A stretch of 64,000 nt of DNA from Galbitalea sp036271795 (GTDB taxonomy: Bacteria > Actinomycetota > Actinomycetes > Actinomycetales > Microbacteriaceae). The notes below the pieces were generated by a model that saw only the letters and a list, made by a program, of their open reading frames with translations, made no database searches and was not told the DNA's origin. The DNA is taken from NCBI GenBank assembly GCA_036271795.1, contig DATAZY010000014.1:1-64000 (forward strand), given 5' to 3'. How positions within the stretch are numbered: position 1 is the stretch's first letter; every line of letters begins with the position of its first letter. The translations under genes were made by a program, and so were the position numbers. Shown piece by piece: positions 1 to 8,378 of this stretch.

Positions 1-25
1 GACCTCTCACGGACTCTGGGGTGGT

Positions 26-1051
26 CTAGCGCGCAAGCGATTCGACGACCGCGCCGAATCTGCCCGGGAGCGCCGCTGACAAGGGAACGATGGTCCGCCG
101 CAAAGGCGAAGTCGCGAATCGCACGAGTGCGGCCGTTGTGACGCGAAAGTCGCGAGTGATGCGCTTCCACTCGACCTCGTAGCGTTGCGGGTCATCGGCA
201 ATAATGCAGCCAACCACTGATGAAGCTTGCGCGAATCCGAGGCGCAGCCCCTCGCCGGTGATCGCATCCACGTAGCCGGATGCATCCCCGACGAGCAGAA
301 CCCGGCCCGCGGTGCGCGCGCGCGTGCGCTGCCGAAAGGGTCCCGCGCCGCGCCGCGAACTCGAGAGCGCGGCCCCGGCCAGCCGAGCGGCCAGCTCGGG
401 GATGTCGGCGATCGCGGCATCGAAGTCGGTGTGTTGCGAGCCCAGCATTGCGATGCCGACCTCGTTGTCGGCGAGGGGAGTTACGTAGATCTCCGCGTGC
501 CGTCCATAGTGGATCTCGACGGTGTCGCCCCATGGCTTCAGCGCGTAGTGCTGCCGAATACCGTAGCGCCGTGACCGCCCACGGGTCGGCATGGCGAGCC
601 CGGTCAGTCGCGCGACCGTCGAATGCAGGCCGTCGCAGGCGAGCAGATATCGAGCTGACACCCCTGCGACCGCGACCCCGTCGGGCGTCGGTTCCAGGTG
701 CTCGACCTTTGTGGTCATCCGGGCGACGCCGAGTTCGCCCGCGCGCTCGGACAACGCATCGTGCAGCGCCGTGCGACGAACACCGCGACCCGGAGTTCCC
801 TCGAATCGGTGAGTCACCGAACGCGTGCCTTGCCTGTAGGTGATGCCCATGATCGGCATCCCGTTTGGGTCGACCCCTAGTCGGTTCAGGATCGGAATCG
901 CACCCGGCATGAGGCCCTCTCCGCACGCCTTGTCGATGGTGCCTTCGCGCTGCTCGAGTACGACCGCGCTCAACCCGGCGAGGTGTGCCTCGATTGCCGC
1001 GACCAGTCCGACCGGGCCGCCGCCCACGATCGCGATGTCGTAGCGCTCCAT
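26..1051 (-). CDS. FAD-dependent monooxygenase / geranylgeranyl-reductase-like flavoprotein (SrsC-like)
   Basis: 341-aa flavoprotein. The N-terminus carries the Rossmann dinucleotide motif GGGPVGLVAA (about residues 9-18), a central CDG motif (CDGLHSTVAR) follows, and the second FAD motif LLVGDASGY is near residue 260, which is the layout of group A aromatic hydroxylases and GGR-type reductases. I chose the ATG at 1051 because the Rossmann motif begins 4-5 residues later; a longer frame adds 32 residues without homology-like character. The type III polyketide synthase and ICMT-like methyltransferase downstream on the same strand suggest it hydroxylates an alkylresorcinol or quinone product, as SrsC does in Streptomyces griseus. 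That role is inference; a lipid reductase is the alternative. Confidence 0.8.
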   Translation of the reverse strand: MERYDIAIVGGGPVGLVAAIEAHLAGLSAVVLEQREGTIDKACGEGLMPGAIPILNRLGVDPNGMPIMGITYRQGTRSVTHRFEGTPGRGVRRTALHDALSERAGELGVARMTTKVEHLEPTPDGVAVAGVSARYLLACDGLHSTVARLTGLAMPTRGRSRRYGIRQHYALKPWGDTVEIHYGRHAEIYVTPLADNEVGIAMLGSQHTDFDAAIADIPELAARLAGAALSSSRRGAGPFRQRTRARTAGRVLLVGDASGYVDAITGEGLRLGFAQASSVVGCIIADDPQRYEVEWKRITRDFRVTTAALVRFATSPLRRTIVPLSAALPGRFGAVVESLAR

Positions 1052-1147
1052 TTTCGAAACGTAACACCCGGCACTGCGTTCCCGCGTGTCGCCTCCCGGA
1101 GTAGTGTGTATTGCGCAGTAGCGTGGCATCCGTTGATTGGAGTACAC

Positions 1148-1504
1148 ATGGATTCGACCCAGTTACTCAAGGGCGTGCTGGATGTCGCGGTGCTCGCCGC
1201 GATTCAGGATGCGGACGGCTACGGCTACGACGTCGTTCGCCGCCTGCGTACCGCCGGCCTCGAGGACATCGGTGACGCATCCGTGTACGGCACCCTCCGC
1301 CGCCTGTACAGCTCGGGCGCGCTGACCAGCTACGTCGTTCCTTCAGACGGAGGACCGCACCGCAAGTACTACGGGATCAACAGCCAGGGCCGCGCGATGC
1401 TCGCCGAGCAGCGCAAAAGCTGGGCAGAGTTTGCCGCCACCATGAACGGCCTGCTCGATCCGGGCACAAAACCGGCGCTTCGCAAGATTGGCCTGAGCAA
1501 ATGA
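1148..1504 (+). CDS. PadR family transcriptional regulator
   Basis: 118-aa winged-helix protein of the short PadR class. It shows the family pattern: an LLKG start, then GYGYDVVRRLR (about residues 24-34), the wing-helix segment ASVYGTLRRL (about 44-53) and the beta-wing GPHRKYYG with a terminal helix. Its stop overlaps the next start by 4 bp (ATGA), so the two genes are coupled. PadR repressors are commonly co-encoded with a HAAS-domain membrane protein, as here. The signal sensed and the targets are unknown. The position between the flavoprotein gene and the polyketide synthase operon makes those divergent genes candidate targets (inference). Confidence 0.9.
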   Translation: MDSTQLLKGVLDVAVLAAIQDADGYGYDVVRRLRTAGLEDIGDASVYGTLRRLYSSGALTSYVVPSDGGPHRKYYGINSQGRAMLAEQRKSWAEFAATMNGLLDPGTKPALRKIGLSK

Positions 1505-2550
1505 ATGAGGAACCGATGAACATCACGCTTTCCCACCCGGTGGGCGAATTCGCGCGAGCCGTTCGTGCCGCCCTGGCAGACCTGCCCGCCGACGAGGTGG
1601 AGGACCTGACCGATGGCCTCGAGGCGGATCTTGAAGAGCGGGCATCCGATGAGGAGTCGCCTGACTTCGGGGACCCGATCGCGTATGCCAGTGAGCTGCG
1701 GTCCGCCGCCGGCCTGCCGCCGCGAGTCGTGACAGGACCAGACGATCTTGACGGACTTCTGGCGACCGTCTGGCACGACGTCACGAACGGTCTGCGTGAG
1801 TTCTACTCGTATCCGTTCATCTCGCGAGCGGGCGCCTTCTTCGTCTCCCTTCGACCTGTCTGGTGGCTGGTTCGAGCGTGGGCCTTTTACGGCGTACTCG
1901 TCTGGATGTTCAATGTGCCCTCGTTCCAGCTCACTCCGCTCACGTTTCTGGTCGGGATGGGGACGCTCATCCTCAGCGTGCAATGGGGTCGCGGGAAGTG
2001 GCTGCCTCGGCGGTGGATGCGGCGGGCGCTGCTGGGTGTGAACATCCTGCTCGCCGTGCTCACGCCCGTGATTCTGGTCGCGACCCTGTCCGGGTTCAGC
2101 TCCCAGATGGATGCCGCGTACGCGAGCGGTCAGAGCGACGGTGAGCATGAGCAGAACGGGCTGGTTTACAACGGGCGCCAGGTCTCGAATATCTTCGCCT
2201 ACGACTCGACCGGCACGGCGCTCAAGCAGGTTCAACTCTTCGACCAGAGCGGGCGTCCGCTGTACACCGTGAATGGCCCGCAGGAGCCGGTGTTTTACGA
2301 CGGGTCAACCTACCTCGTACCTTTCGGGAGCAAGCTCGGTCGCGGCGGGTGGAACGTTTACCCGCTTGGATCTGTCACCCAAAACCAGTTGACGGACAAC
2401 GGTGCGCCGAAGAAGAACGCACACGCTGCGCCGTCTGCGCTAAATGATCTGCTCGTGCCACCGCTGAAGAAGTCGACGCGCGCGCCTACGGCGACGGCAA
2501 CTCACAGTCCGACCGTGACGCCAACCCCGACCCAGAGTCCGACGAGCTAG
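1501..2550 (+). CDS. HAAS-domain membrane protein, PadR partner
   Basis: 349-aa protein. Residues about 11-75 form a HAAS (DUF1700-like) cytoplasmic helical domain, with an acidic stretch EVEDLTDGLEADLEER. Three hydrophobic segments follow at about 117-137, 144-162 and 175-197. The remaining ~150 residues look extracytoplasmic and end in a Thr/Pro-rich tail. HAAS proteins work with PadR regulators, and the ATGA overlap with the PadR gene supports this. A second in-frame ATG at 1516 has a closer GAGGA ribosome site, so the start is uncertain by five codons. The 3' end overlaps the convergent methyltransferase gene by 65 bp. Confidence 0.8.
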   Translation: MNEEPMNITLSHPVGEFARAVRAALADLPADEVEDLTDGLEADLEERASDEESPDFGDPIAYASELRSAAGLPPRVVTGPDDLDGLLATVWHDVTNGLREFYSYPFISRAGAFFVSLRPVWWLVRAWAFYGVLVWMFNVPSFQLTPLTFLVGMGTLILSVQWGRGKWLPRRWMRRALLGVNILLAVLTPVILVATLSGFSSQMDAAYASGQSDGEHEQNGLVYNGRQVSNIFAYDSTGTALKQVQLFDQSGRPLYTVNGPQEPVFYDGSTYLVPFGSKLGRGGWNVYPLGSVTQNQLTDNGAPKKNAHAAPSALNDLLVPPLKKSTRAPTATATHSPTVTPTPTQSPTS

Positions 2551-3073
2551 CGAGTGCCTTAAGCGCTCGATCTTCGGTCGGGATGCGGAACCCGAGCAAC
2601 AGGACGGCGTTCAAGACCGTGAAGCTAAGAGCCGTGATCCACGCCGTATAGATGAGCGGGAGCGCGATCCCCTCGATCGCGACGATCAGATAATTCGGAT
2701 GCGGCAGCCAGCCGAACCGGTACGGCCCGCGAGTGATGCGACCGAGACCCGGCACCACAATGACGCGCGTGTTCCATTGGTGGCCGAGGGTGGTGATGAT
2801 CCACCAGCGACCGGCCTGGCAGAGCAGAGCGATTGCCAACATCGGCCAGCCGAGCGCCGGGATGAATGGACGGCCGAGAAGGAAGACCTCGGCGAGCGCG
2901 CCAAGCAGCAAGCCAAAGTGAAGCGCGACCATCCACGGAAAGTGTCGCTTGCCACACTCGACCCCACCCCGCGCGAAGGCCCACTTCGCATTGCGGGTCG
3001 ACACGATGACCTCGGCCAGGCGCTCACCACCGGTGAGCAGTATGAAGACGAGGTACGCGATCACGCCGGCCAT
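2486..3073 (-). CDS. ICMT-family (isoprenylcysteine carboxyl methyltransferase-like) membrane methyltransferase, SrsB-like
   Basis: 195-aa integral membrane protein with about five hydrophobic segments and the ICMT C-terminal signature GPYRFGWLPHPNYL (about residues 117-130), where the His-Pro-Asn motif contacts S-adenosylmethionine in the family. The start overlaps the 3' end of the polyketide synthase gene by 13 bp, so the two are translationally coupled. In Streptomyces the equivalent SrsB methylates alkylresorcinols made by the SrsA synthase; the same role is inferred here. The last ~20 residues are polar, Ser-rich and read antisense to the neighbouring HAAS gene, so the true C-terminus could have been extended by loss of an earlier stop. 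Confidence 0.85.
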   Translation of the reverse strand: MAGVIAYLVFILLTGGERLAEVIVSTRNAKWAFARGGVECGKRHFPWMVALHFGLLLGALAEVFLLGRPFIPALGWPMLAIALLCQAGRWWIITTLGHQWNTRVIVVPGLGRITRGPYRFGWLPHPNYLIVAIEGIALPLIYTAWITALSFTVLNAVLLLGFRIPTEDRALKALASSSDSGSGLASRSDCELPSP

Positions 3074-4110
3074 TCGAGCAGGACGAACTCTGCGCTGACG
3101 CCGGGGCCGACCGCGAAGAGCAAACCGCTGTTTCCGGCGGGCTGCTCGAATCCGGCGGCCAGAACGTGAAGCACGGATGCGGACGACAGGTTGCCGACGC
3201 GAGCAAGGGACTCGTAGCTGAGCGCGAGTGCATGATCCGGTAGCCGCAGCGAGTCGGCGAACGCCTCAAGGATGCGGGGACCGCCCGGATGCGCGAACCA
3301 GGTGTCGACATCACCGAGGTCGAGCGCATTGTCGGCCAGGAAACTGGCGACATTGCTCGGGAAGTGCTTGCCGATTACCTCCGCGACCTCGGCCGTCAGA
3401 ACGATCTCGAACCCCGTCTCCCCGACATTGAAGCCGATGACGCCTTCGCTGTCCGGGTAAACGACGCTTCGAGTGTCGACGATGGTCGGCCCCGGCTGGA
3501 TGCGATTGTCACCGACCATCACGACGGCGGCCGCGCCATCGCCGAATAGACCACTCGCGACGAAGTTCGCCATCGATTCGTCGTTACACTGCAGCGTCAG
3601 CGAGCAGAGCTCGACTGCCAGCAGTACGCCCACCTCATCTGGGTGACCAACCAGGTAGTCGTGAACCCGCGCGATCCCGGCCGCGCCGGCGACGCATCCG
3701 AGCCCGTAGGACGGAAGGCGCTTGATGTTCTGGCGCAACCCGAGGCGAGCGATGAGCAGCGCGTCGATCGACGGCGCCGAGATCCCGGTGACGGATGTGA
3801 AGAGAATGAAGTCAACGTCGGCTGGCTTAAGTCCGCAGTCGTTGAGCGCGGTGGCCAGCGCACGTGCGCAGAGGTCGGTTGCGGCGTGGATGAACAACTC
3901 GTTGGTCTCGGTGAAGGTCCCGAGATCTCGGTAACGCTCGAGCGGCAGGACGGTGTACCGAGTATCGATGCCGCTGTTACCATGCACGCGCTCAAGAACG
4001 GTGCGGTGGGATTCGCCATGCGCGAGCATTGGCGCAACTTCGGCCGTGATCTCGGCCTGCGTGTAGCAAAAGTCGGGAACGACCGGCGCAACGGCGGCAA
4101 TCCGCGTCAT
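3061..4110 (-). CDS. Type III polyketide synthase (alkylresorcinol/alkylpyrone synthase-like)
   Basis: 349-aa chalcone-synthase-fold enzyme. The catalytic triad is visible: Cys139 in YGLGCVAGAAG, His274 in WFAHPGGPRIL and Asn307 in GNLSSASVL. These enzymes condense malonyl-CoA units onto an acyl starter; bacterial members next to ICMT-like methyltransferases and flavoproteins mostly make alkylresorcinols or alkylpyrones that end up in membranes or become quinones. It heads a leftward operon with the methyltransferase. The 158 bp upstream hold no supported gene and must carry the promoter. Starter chain length and product cannot be read from the sequence. Confidence 0.93.
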   Translation of the reverse strand: MTRIAAVAPVVPDFCYTQAEITAEVAPMLAHGESHRTVLERVHGNSGIDTRYTVLPLERYRDLGTFTETNELFIHAATDLCARALATALNDCGLKPADVDFILFTSVTGISAPSIDALLIARLGLRQNIKRLPSYGLGCVAGAAGIARVHDYLVGHPDEVGVLLAVELCSLTLQCNDESMANFVASGLFGDGAAAVVMVGDNRIQPGPTIVDTRSVVYPDSEGVIGFNVGETGFEIVLTAEVAEVIGKHFPSNVASFLADNALDLGDVDTWFAHPGGPRILEAFADSLRLPDHALALSYESLARVGNLSSASVLHVLAAGFEQPAGNSGLLFAVGPGVSAEFVLLEWPA

Positions 4111-4268
4111 TTCCCGAACCTAGCACGGGGCGCCCCGCGGGTGGATGTTCGCTGCATGGCTTCCGATGACCCCAGAATTCTGGTACGACGGCCGCACGAT
4201 GTGAGCAGCGCGCATCCCTACTTATGGAACAACGAGAACGACGACGGCTCGGTTCAGTGCACCAATGG

Positions 4269-4853
4269 TCAGCTGCCGGTCGTCGGCGGCGCCGTCTTGT
4301 CGTCCGCCGATCCGGTCGGCGGCGCGTCGATGTCGTCGTGGTAGATCTGTGGGGCGGGCGGCAACGTTGTGGAGTGGCCGGTGAGATTCGCCGGGTTCGG
4401 TGTCTGCCTTGCGGTGGCAAACGCGCGACCGAGGATACGGAACGAACCAAGCGCGCCAAACACAACGATCAGAACAATAAAGAGAATGTTGGCATTGATG
4501 TCATCGGGCAGGTTCGCATTGAACTGCGGCCAGAAGTCCGGCAGTCCAATGTTTGCCAGATGACCGAACCCGCCTGCAAAGGTGACGACGAGGCTGACCC
4601 AGATGCCGAGCAACAATGTCAGCACCACGATTCCGGTAACTATCCACGCACCGGTCCTCGAGATCACCCCGCCGGAGCCTCGACGATAGAGCCACACCGC
4701 CGCGAACGCGACCAGGAATCCGACAATCGACGCAACGAATCCGATGCTCGAGATCAGCGCGAGAATCACGACCCCGACGGGCACAGCCAACAGAGCAAGT
4801 AGTGCGCCGGCGAGGACGTTCTCCGGCTGATTCTGTGGACGCGATGTGGTCAT
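4269..4853 (-). CDS. Hypothetical four-helix membrane protein
   Basis: 194-aa protein I do not recognise. Hydrophobic segments lie at about residues 13-35, 37-56, 68-92 and 122-140, followed by a cytoplasmic or external tail of ~50 residues rich in Pro, Thr and Asp. An AGGGAG ribosome site lies about 7 nt upstream of the ATG at 4853. It sits between the polyketide synthase operon and the sedolisin gene on the same strand, with a strong hairpin separating it from the sedolisin, so it is probably its own transcription unit. No catalytic motif is apparent. Confidence 0.7.
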   Translation of the reverse strand: MTTSRPQNQPENVLAGALLALLAVPVGVVILALISSIGFVASIVGFLVAFAAVWLYRRGSGGVISRTGAWIVTGIVVLTLLLGIWVSLVVTFAGGFGHLANIGLPDFWPQFNANLPDDINANILFIVLIVVFGALGSFRILGRAFATARQTPNPANLTGHSTTLPPAPQIYHDDIDAPPTGSADDKTAPPTTGS

Positions 4854-4892
4854 GCTGACTCCCTGTCGCCGATGATCGGAGACTTCACACTA

Positions 4893-4929
4893 CAGCGGCG
4901 CCGACTCCCCGAATGAGTCGACGCCGCTG
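4893..4929 (-). terminator. 15-bp stem-loop downstream of the sedolisin gene
   Basis: Inverted repeat with arms 4893-4907 and 4915-4929 (15 bp, one G-T pair) and a 7-nt loop. It lies 13 bp past the sedolisin stop. No U-tract follows on the leftward strand, so it would be a U-less actinobacterial terminator or an mRNA-stabilising hairpin. Confidence 0.6.
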
Positions 4930-4942
4930 AGTTTTGTGCCGC

Positions 4943-6940
4943 CTAGTGTCGACCCTCCGCGAGGAGCGTCAGCAGCCCGTAGGTCAGACCGCCGATGCCC
5001 GTCACGTTGTCGTAGCCGTTCGCCGTCGTGAGCGACGTGTCACGGTCGAGGGTGATCAGCCAGCTGTGACCGGAGACCTTCGAGTCGTAGGCCAGCGTGA
5101 CCGGGGGATTCGCGTGCTTCACGTCGCGGAACGAGTTCGGCAGGATCCGATCGAGCCCGTAGAGCGTCGGGTTCGCGAACCCGATCACGGAGTGCGTCGC
5201 CTGCTGGACGATGGCGATCTGTGCCGCCACGAGTGGCGAGGCCAGCGACGTCCCACCGTAGGTCACATTCTGGAAGGCGCCCACCGTCGTGGGGTTGCTG
5301 TCGTCCAGAATCGGTCGATAGCCGATCATGTACCCGGTGTAAGGATCCGCATCGGCCGCAATATCCGGGGTGACGCGGAATCCGCCGGACAGCGAGCTCG
5401 GAACAACCCCCTTCTGGTAGGACGGTTCCGCGAATACCGTGCTCGTTCCGCCACCGGCTCCGCCCGCAAAGAGCGCTCCGGGGAGTGGACTGGCGTAGCT
5501 CAGTGTGCCGTCGCTGGCCGCGACGATCTGATCGAACTGGTCACCCCATCCGGTTTCGAAGGCGATGTTGCCGGTCTTGCCGATACCCAGGCTGGTTCCG
5601 CCGACGCCCGTTACGTAGGGGTCGGTGGTCGGGAAGGATGGCTGCGCCGACTCACCGAGATCGGTCAGGTCACCGTCGTCACCGCTCGAGAAATACTCCC
5701 CGATGCCTTCACCCGCGGCCTGCACGTAGAGGTCATTCTCGCCGGCAAGAACGTCGGTCGGGAGTGCCTCGGTCGCATCGCTGTAGCTGTTGCTGACGAT
5801 GTTGGCCAGCTTGCTGTCGATGATCGTCGACATCGCGATATCGAGACCGCCGCCACAGTTGTAGCCACCCACATAGAGGATGTTCGCCCCGGTCGCGAGA
5901 CCGTGCACGGACTCGACGTCCAGCGTTTGCTCCGTCTGCCATCCGCTCGGCTCCTGGCACAGGGCCTGGTCGGCGAATGAACTCGGCGCCGGAACGATCT
6001 GGTTGTACTGTCCGGCCTTCAAGAGTGGCTCACCGCCGTTCGCCGAGAACGTGTTCACGTCGCTCACGATCGAGGGCGACGCGTAGGCGTCGATGATCGC
6101 GACCGTCTGACCGGAGCCGTTCACGTGAGCGTTGGCGAGCGACTGCACTCCGTATGCGGCACGCAACTGCGAGGGAGCGTAACCACAGTTGTTGGTGTCG
6201 ACCGTGGTCTGCCCGTAGGCCGGCGGCACCGTCGCGGTGAACTGTCCGATGTAGCTCGAGCATGGCGCGGCGATGACGGGAGTGTCGGAGGGCTGCGCCT
6301 GCTTGGCGAAGCTCTGCGGCCCAGTCGTCGGGATGTCACCCTGAGCGATGGAGTCAGGATGAGTCAGGAATCGGCCCTGGTCGATCGAGATTCCGGAGAC
6401 CAGCGTTCCCACGGATGCCGGGAGCGATGGCGCCGTCGATGGCGCAATCAACTGGCGGCCACCGAAGTTGTAGGTCTTGAGGCTGGCGTCGAATATGTTA
6501 TTGAGTTGGTCGGCTGTGCCCCGGAAGACGACATACTCGCGACTCTTCGGAACCGAAATAATCGTGACGCCCTGTGTCTTCAGATAGCTGACGAGCGCAT
6601 TCGAGTCCGCCTTCGTTGGCGAGAATCGGGCGATCCAGGCATCCGGCGTCAACGGATGACGATAGAGCGGCGAGAGCGGCGACGACACCGCTGTAGCGAG
6701 CGCTTCTGCCGCGGCCTCGTCGCGCAACGGCAGATAGATTTCGCCCTCTATTGACGTGTCGGCGGCGGGAGTCCCTGCGTTGTTTGCCGTCACCGCCCAG
6801 GTCGGCTTTGACCCGTCGAACGTGGTGCGGTCTGCCGCCGACGCCGATCCGGCACCAATGAACGACATCCCAATAATTGTTGCCACCCCCGCAGTGACTG
6901 CGGCGACCCGTTTCACGAGCCGTGGTGAATCTGTGGACAT
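4943..6940 (-). CDS. Secreted S53 family peptidase (sedolisin) with pro-domain
   Basis: 665-aa pre-pro-protease. A twin-basic start and hydrophobic run end in GSASA-A (about residues 31-36), a signal peptide. Residues about 45-205 match a pro-kumamolisin activation domain. The catalytic residues are Glu337 and Asp341 in EQTLDVE, Asp421 in SSGDDGD (oxyanion), and Ser565 in GGTSLASP. The C-terminal DV...YDNVTGIG segment is the usual calcium site. Sedolisins cleave proteins at acidic pH outside the cell. The ATG at 6940 is preceded by GGAAGGAAG, which decides against a 27-residue longer frame. It is divergent from the PrsW-type protease gene. Confidence 0.93.
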   Translation of the reverse strand: MSTDSPRLVKRVAAVTAGVATIIGMSFIGAGSASAADRTTFDGSKPTWAVTANNAGTPAADTSIEGEIYLPLRDEAAAEALATAVSSPLSPLYRHPLTPDAWIARFSPTKADSNALVSYLKTQGVTIISVPKSREYVVFRGTADQLNNIFDASLKTYNFGGRQLIAPSTAPSLPASVGTLVSGISIDQGRFLTHPDSIAQGDIPTTGPQSFAKQAQPSDTPVIAAPCSSYIGQFTATVPPAYGQTTVDTNNCGYAPSQLRAAYGVQSLANAHVNGSGQTVAIIDAYASPSIVSDVNTFSANGGEPLLKAGQYNQIVPAPSSFADQALCQEPSGWQTEQTLDVESVHGLATGANILYVGGYNCGGGLDIAMSTIIDSKLANIVSNSYSDATEALPTDVLAGENDLYVQAAGEGIGEYFSSGDDGDLTDLGESAQPSFPTTDPYVTGVGGTSLGIGKTGNIAFETGWGDQFDQIVAASDGTLSYASPLPGALFAGGAGGGTSTVFAEPSYQKGVVPSSLSGGFRVTPDIAADADPYTGYMIGYRPILDDSNPTTVGAFQNVTYGGTSLASPLVAAQIAIVQQATHSVIGFANPTLYGLDRILPNSFRDVKHANPPVTLAYDSKVSGHSWLITLDRDTSLTTANGYDNVTGIGGLTYGLLTLLAEGRH

Positions 6941-7036
6941 GTCACTTCCTTCCCCAAGAAACGACGCGGTGGGTTTCACCGCGCCCTCATCGACGCTAAT
7001 GCGGCACTCGTGTGACCACAAGGGGGGTAGACAAGC

Positions 7037-7061
7037 CTGACGGGGGATGCGCGCCCGTCAG
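7037..7061 (+). promoter_or_regulatory. Hairpin in the 5' leader of the PrsW-like gene
   Basis: Arms 7037-7044 (CTGACGGG) and 7054-7061 (CCCGTCAG) form a perfect 8-bp stem with a 9-nt loop, 16 nt before the ATG at 7078. In this position it could occlude ribosome binding or act as an operator in the divergent 137-bp promoter region. Confidence 0.4.
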
Positions 7062-7077
7062 CACGTAGGCTCGCGGC

Positions 7078-8049
7078 ATGACCGATCTGCCCGCGTCGCC
7101 ACCTCCGCCGTATCCGCCGTATCCCCCGCCGCCACTTTCGCTCGTCGCGGTTCGTGCATCACGCAAGTGGCTTGGACCGAGGGGCGGATGGTGGATATTC
7201 CTCGGCATGACCGCGTTCTGGCTGTTCAACGTCCTCTTTGACCAGCTCGTCGACCACAATGTCGGGCTGTCGCCAAACTCGCTGGTCCTCGGCGGTTTCG
7301 GGATGACCGCCGCGTTGATCTACACGCTCGCTTATCGATTGAAGCCCAGCGACGGCATCTCGGTGGTCCGCCTCATCCTCGCGTTCCTCTTCGGCGGCCT
7401 CCTGGCCACCGAACTGGCAGTGCTCATTGAAGCGCCGCTCGTTGACGTGGTGCTGCGTTCCAATCCCAACGCCGAGCTCATCACCCGGTCGCTGGCCGGA
7501 ATCATCGAAGAGGCGTGCAAGATTATCGCCGTCGTCATCGCTGCGCGCGGGCTCACCACGAGGACTGCACGCAGTGGCCTGTTCCTGGGTGGGGCGGTCG
7601 GGCTTGGCTTCGCCGCGTTCGAAGACATGAAGTACGCTGCGGCGGCGCTCACGGACACGCTTGTCGGACACAGCCCGCTCCTCTCGATCATTACAACAAC
7701 ATTCGGCCGGGACCTCATTGGCCCTCTGGAGCATCCGGTCATGACGGCCCTCCTGGCGTCCGTGTTGTTCGCTGCGACCCGCAACGGTCGGTTCAGGATC
7801 ACCTGGCGGGTGGTCATCGCCTATCTTGCGATCGCCGCCGTGCATGGCCTCATCGATGCGTTGCCCACCCTGCTCGTGCCGGTGGTTGGCAACCAGAACG
7901 TCGCGAACGGTCTCGGAGCAACGTTGGATATCCTGATTGCGCTTGGCAGTGGGGTCGTGTGGCTGGTCTATTCGAGACGACTGAACCGCCGAATCCTCGG
8001 CGCACAAACGATACCGGTTCTGCCCTCAGCAGAACCGCCGGGAGCCTGA
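7078..8049 (+). CDS. PrsW-family intramembrane metalloprotease
   Basis: 323-aa multi-pass membrane protein with a Pro/Tyr-rich cytoplasmic N-terminus. The PrsW-type motifs are present: Glu144-Glu145 in IIEEACK, the FED motif with Glu182, His219 in LEHPVMTALL and His256 in VHGLIDAL. PrsW of Bacillus subtilis cleaves the anti-sigma factor RsiW; actinobacterial relatives mostly have unknown substrates. No anti-sigma gene lies next to it. It is divergent from a secreted sedolisin across a 137-bp shared promoter region, which may reflect co-regulation (inference). Confidence 0.87.
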   Translation: MTDLPASPPPPYPPYPPPPLSLVAVRASRKWLGPRGGWWIFLGMTAFWLFNVLFDQLVDHNVGLSPNSLVLGGFGMTAALIYTLAYRLKPSDGISVVRLILAFLFGGLLATELAVLIEAPLVDVVLRSNPNAELITRSLAGIIEEACKIIAVVIAARGLTTRTARSGLFLGGAVGLGFAAFEDMKYAAAALTDTLVGHSPLLSIITTTFGRDLIGPLEHPVMTALLASVLFAATRNGRFRITWRVVIAYLAIAAVHGLIDALPTLLVPVVGNQNVANGLGATLDILIALGSGVVWLVYSRRLNRRILGAQTIPVLPSAEPPGA

Positions 8050-8099
8050 CCGATTCGCGATCGTCCGGCCTAGGCTTGGCAGCAGAGAGGAGGCTCCAG

Positions 8100-8378
8100 A
8101 TGCTGCTGCGGAATGCCATTGGGTTCGTGCTTCGACGGGTGCGCCAGGAGCAGGGGAAGACTCTTCGCGAGCTCGCCGATGAGGCTCGAATCTCGCTGCC
8201 TTACCTCTCGGAGATTGAACGTGGACGCAAGGAGGCGTCATCCGAGATCCTCAGCGCGATCTGCCAGGTGCTGGACATCACGGAACAGGAACTCCTGCTC
8301 GAGGTCGCCGACGAGTATGAGTTGTCACGTGCGGTTGTCAGTATCCGGGGGACAGAGCAGTTGCTTGTGGCGGCCTAA
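8100..8378 (+). CDS. ClgR-like XRE-family transcriptional regulator
   Basis: 92-aa helix-turn-helix protein. Residues about 7-62 form a Cro/C1-type HTH with the ClgR-like core TLRELADEARISLPYLSEIE and GRKEASSEILSAIC. ClgR activates Clp protease genes in actinobacteria; this may be a paralogue, since the short C-terminus lacks the alanine-rich degron typical of ClgR. A GAGAGGAGG ribosome site lies 6-8 nt before the ATG. Its stop overlaps the convergent phosphatase stop by 4 bp. Proximity to two proteases fits a proteostasis role but does not prove it. Confidence 0.8.
   Translation: MLLRNAIGFVLRRVRQEQGKTLRELADEARISLPYLSEIERGRKEASSEILSAICQVLDITEQELLLEVADEYELSRAVVSIRGTEQLLVAA

Noticed and set aside
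4156..4344. A 62-codon plus-strand frame that looked like a possible precursor peptide beside the polyketide synthase
   Set aside because: No ribosome site, it overlaps the end of the membrane protein gene antisense, and there are no modification or transport genes next to it.
4934..5980. A 348-codon plus-strand frame opposite the sedolisin gene
   Set aside because: Antisense shadow; the sedolisin motifs on the other strand are intact.
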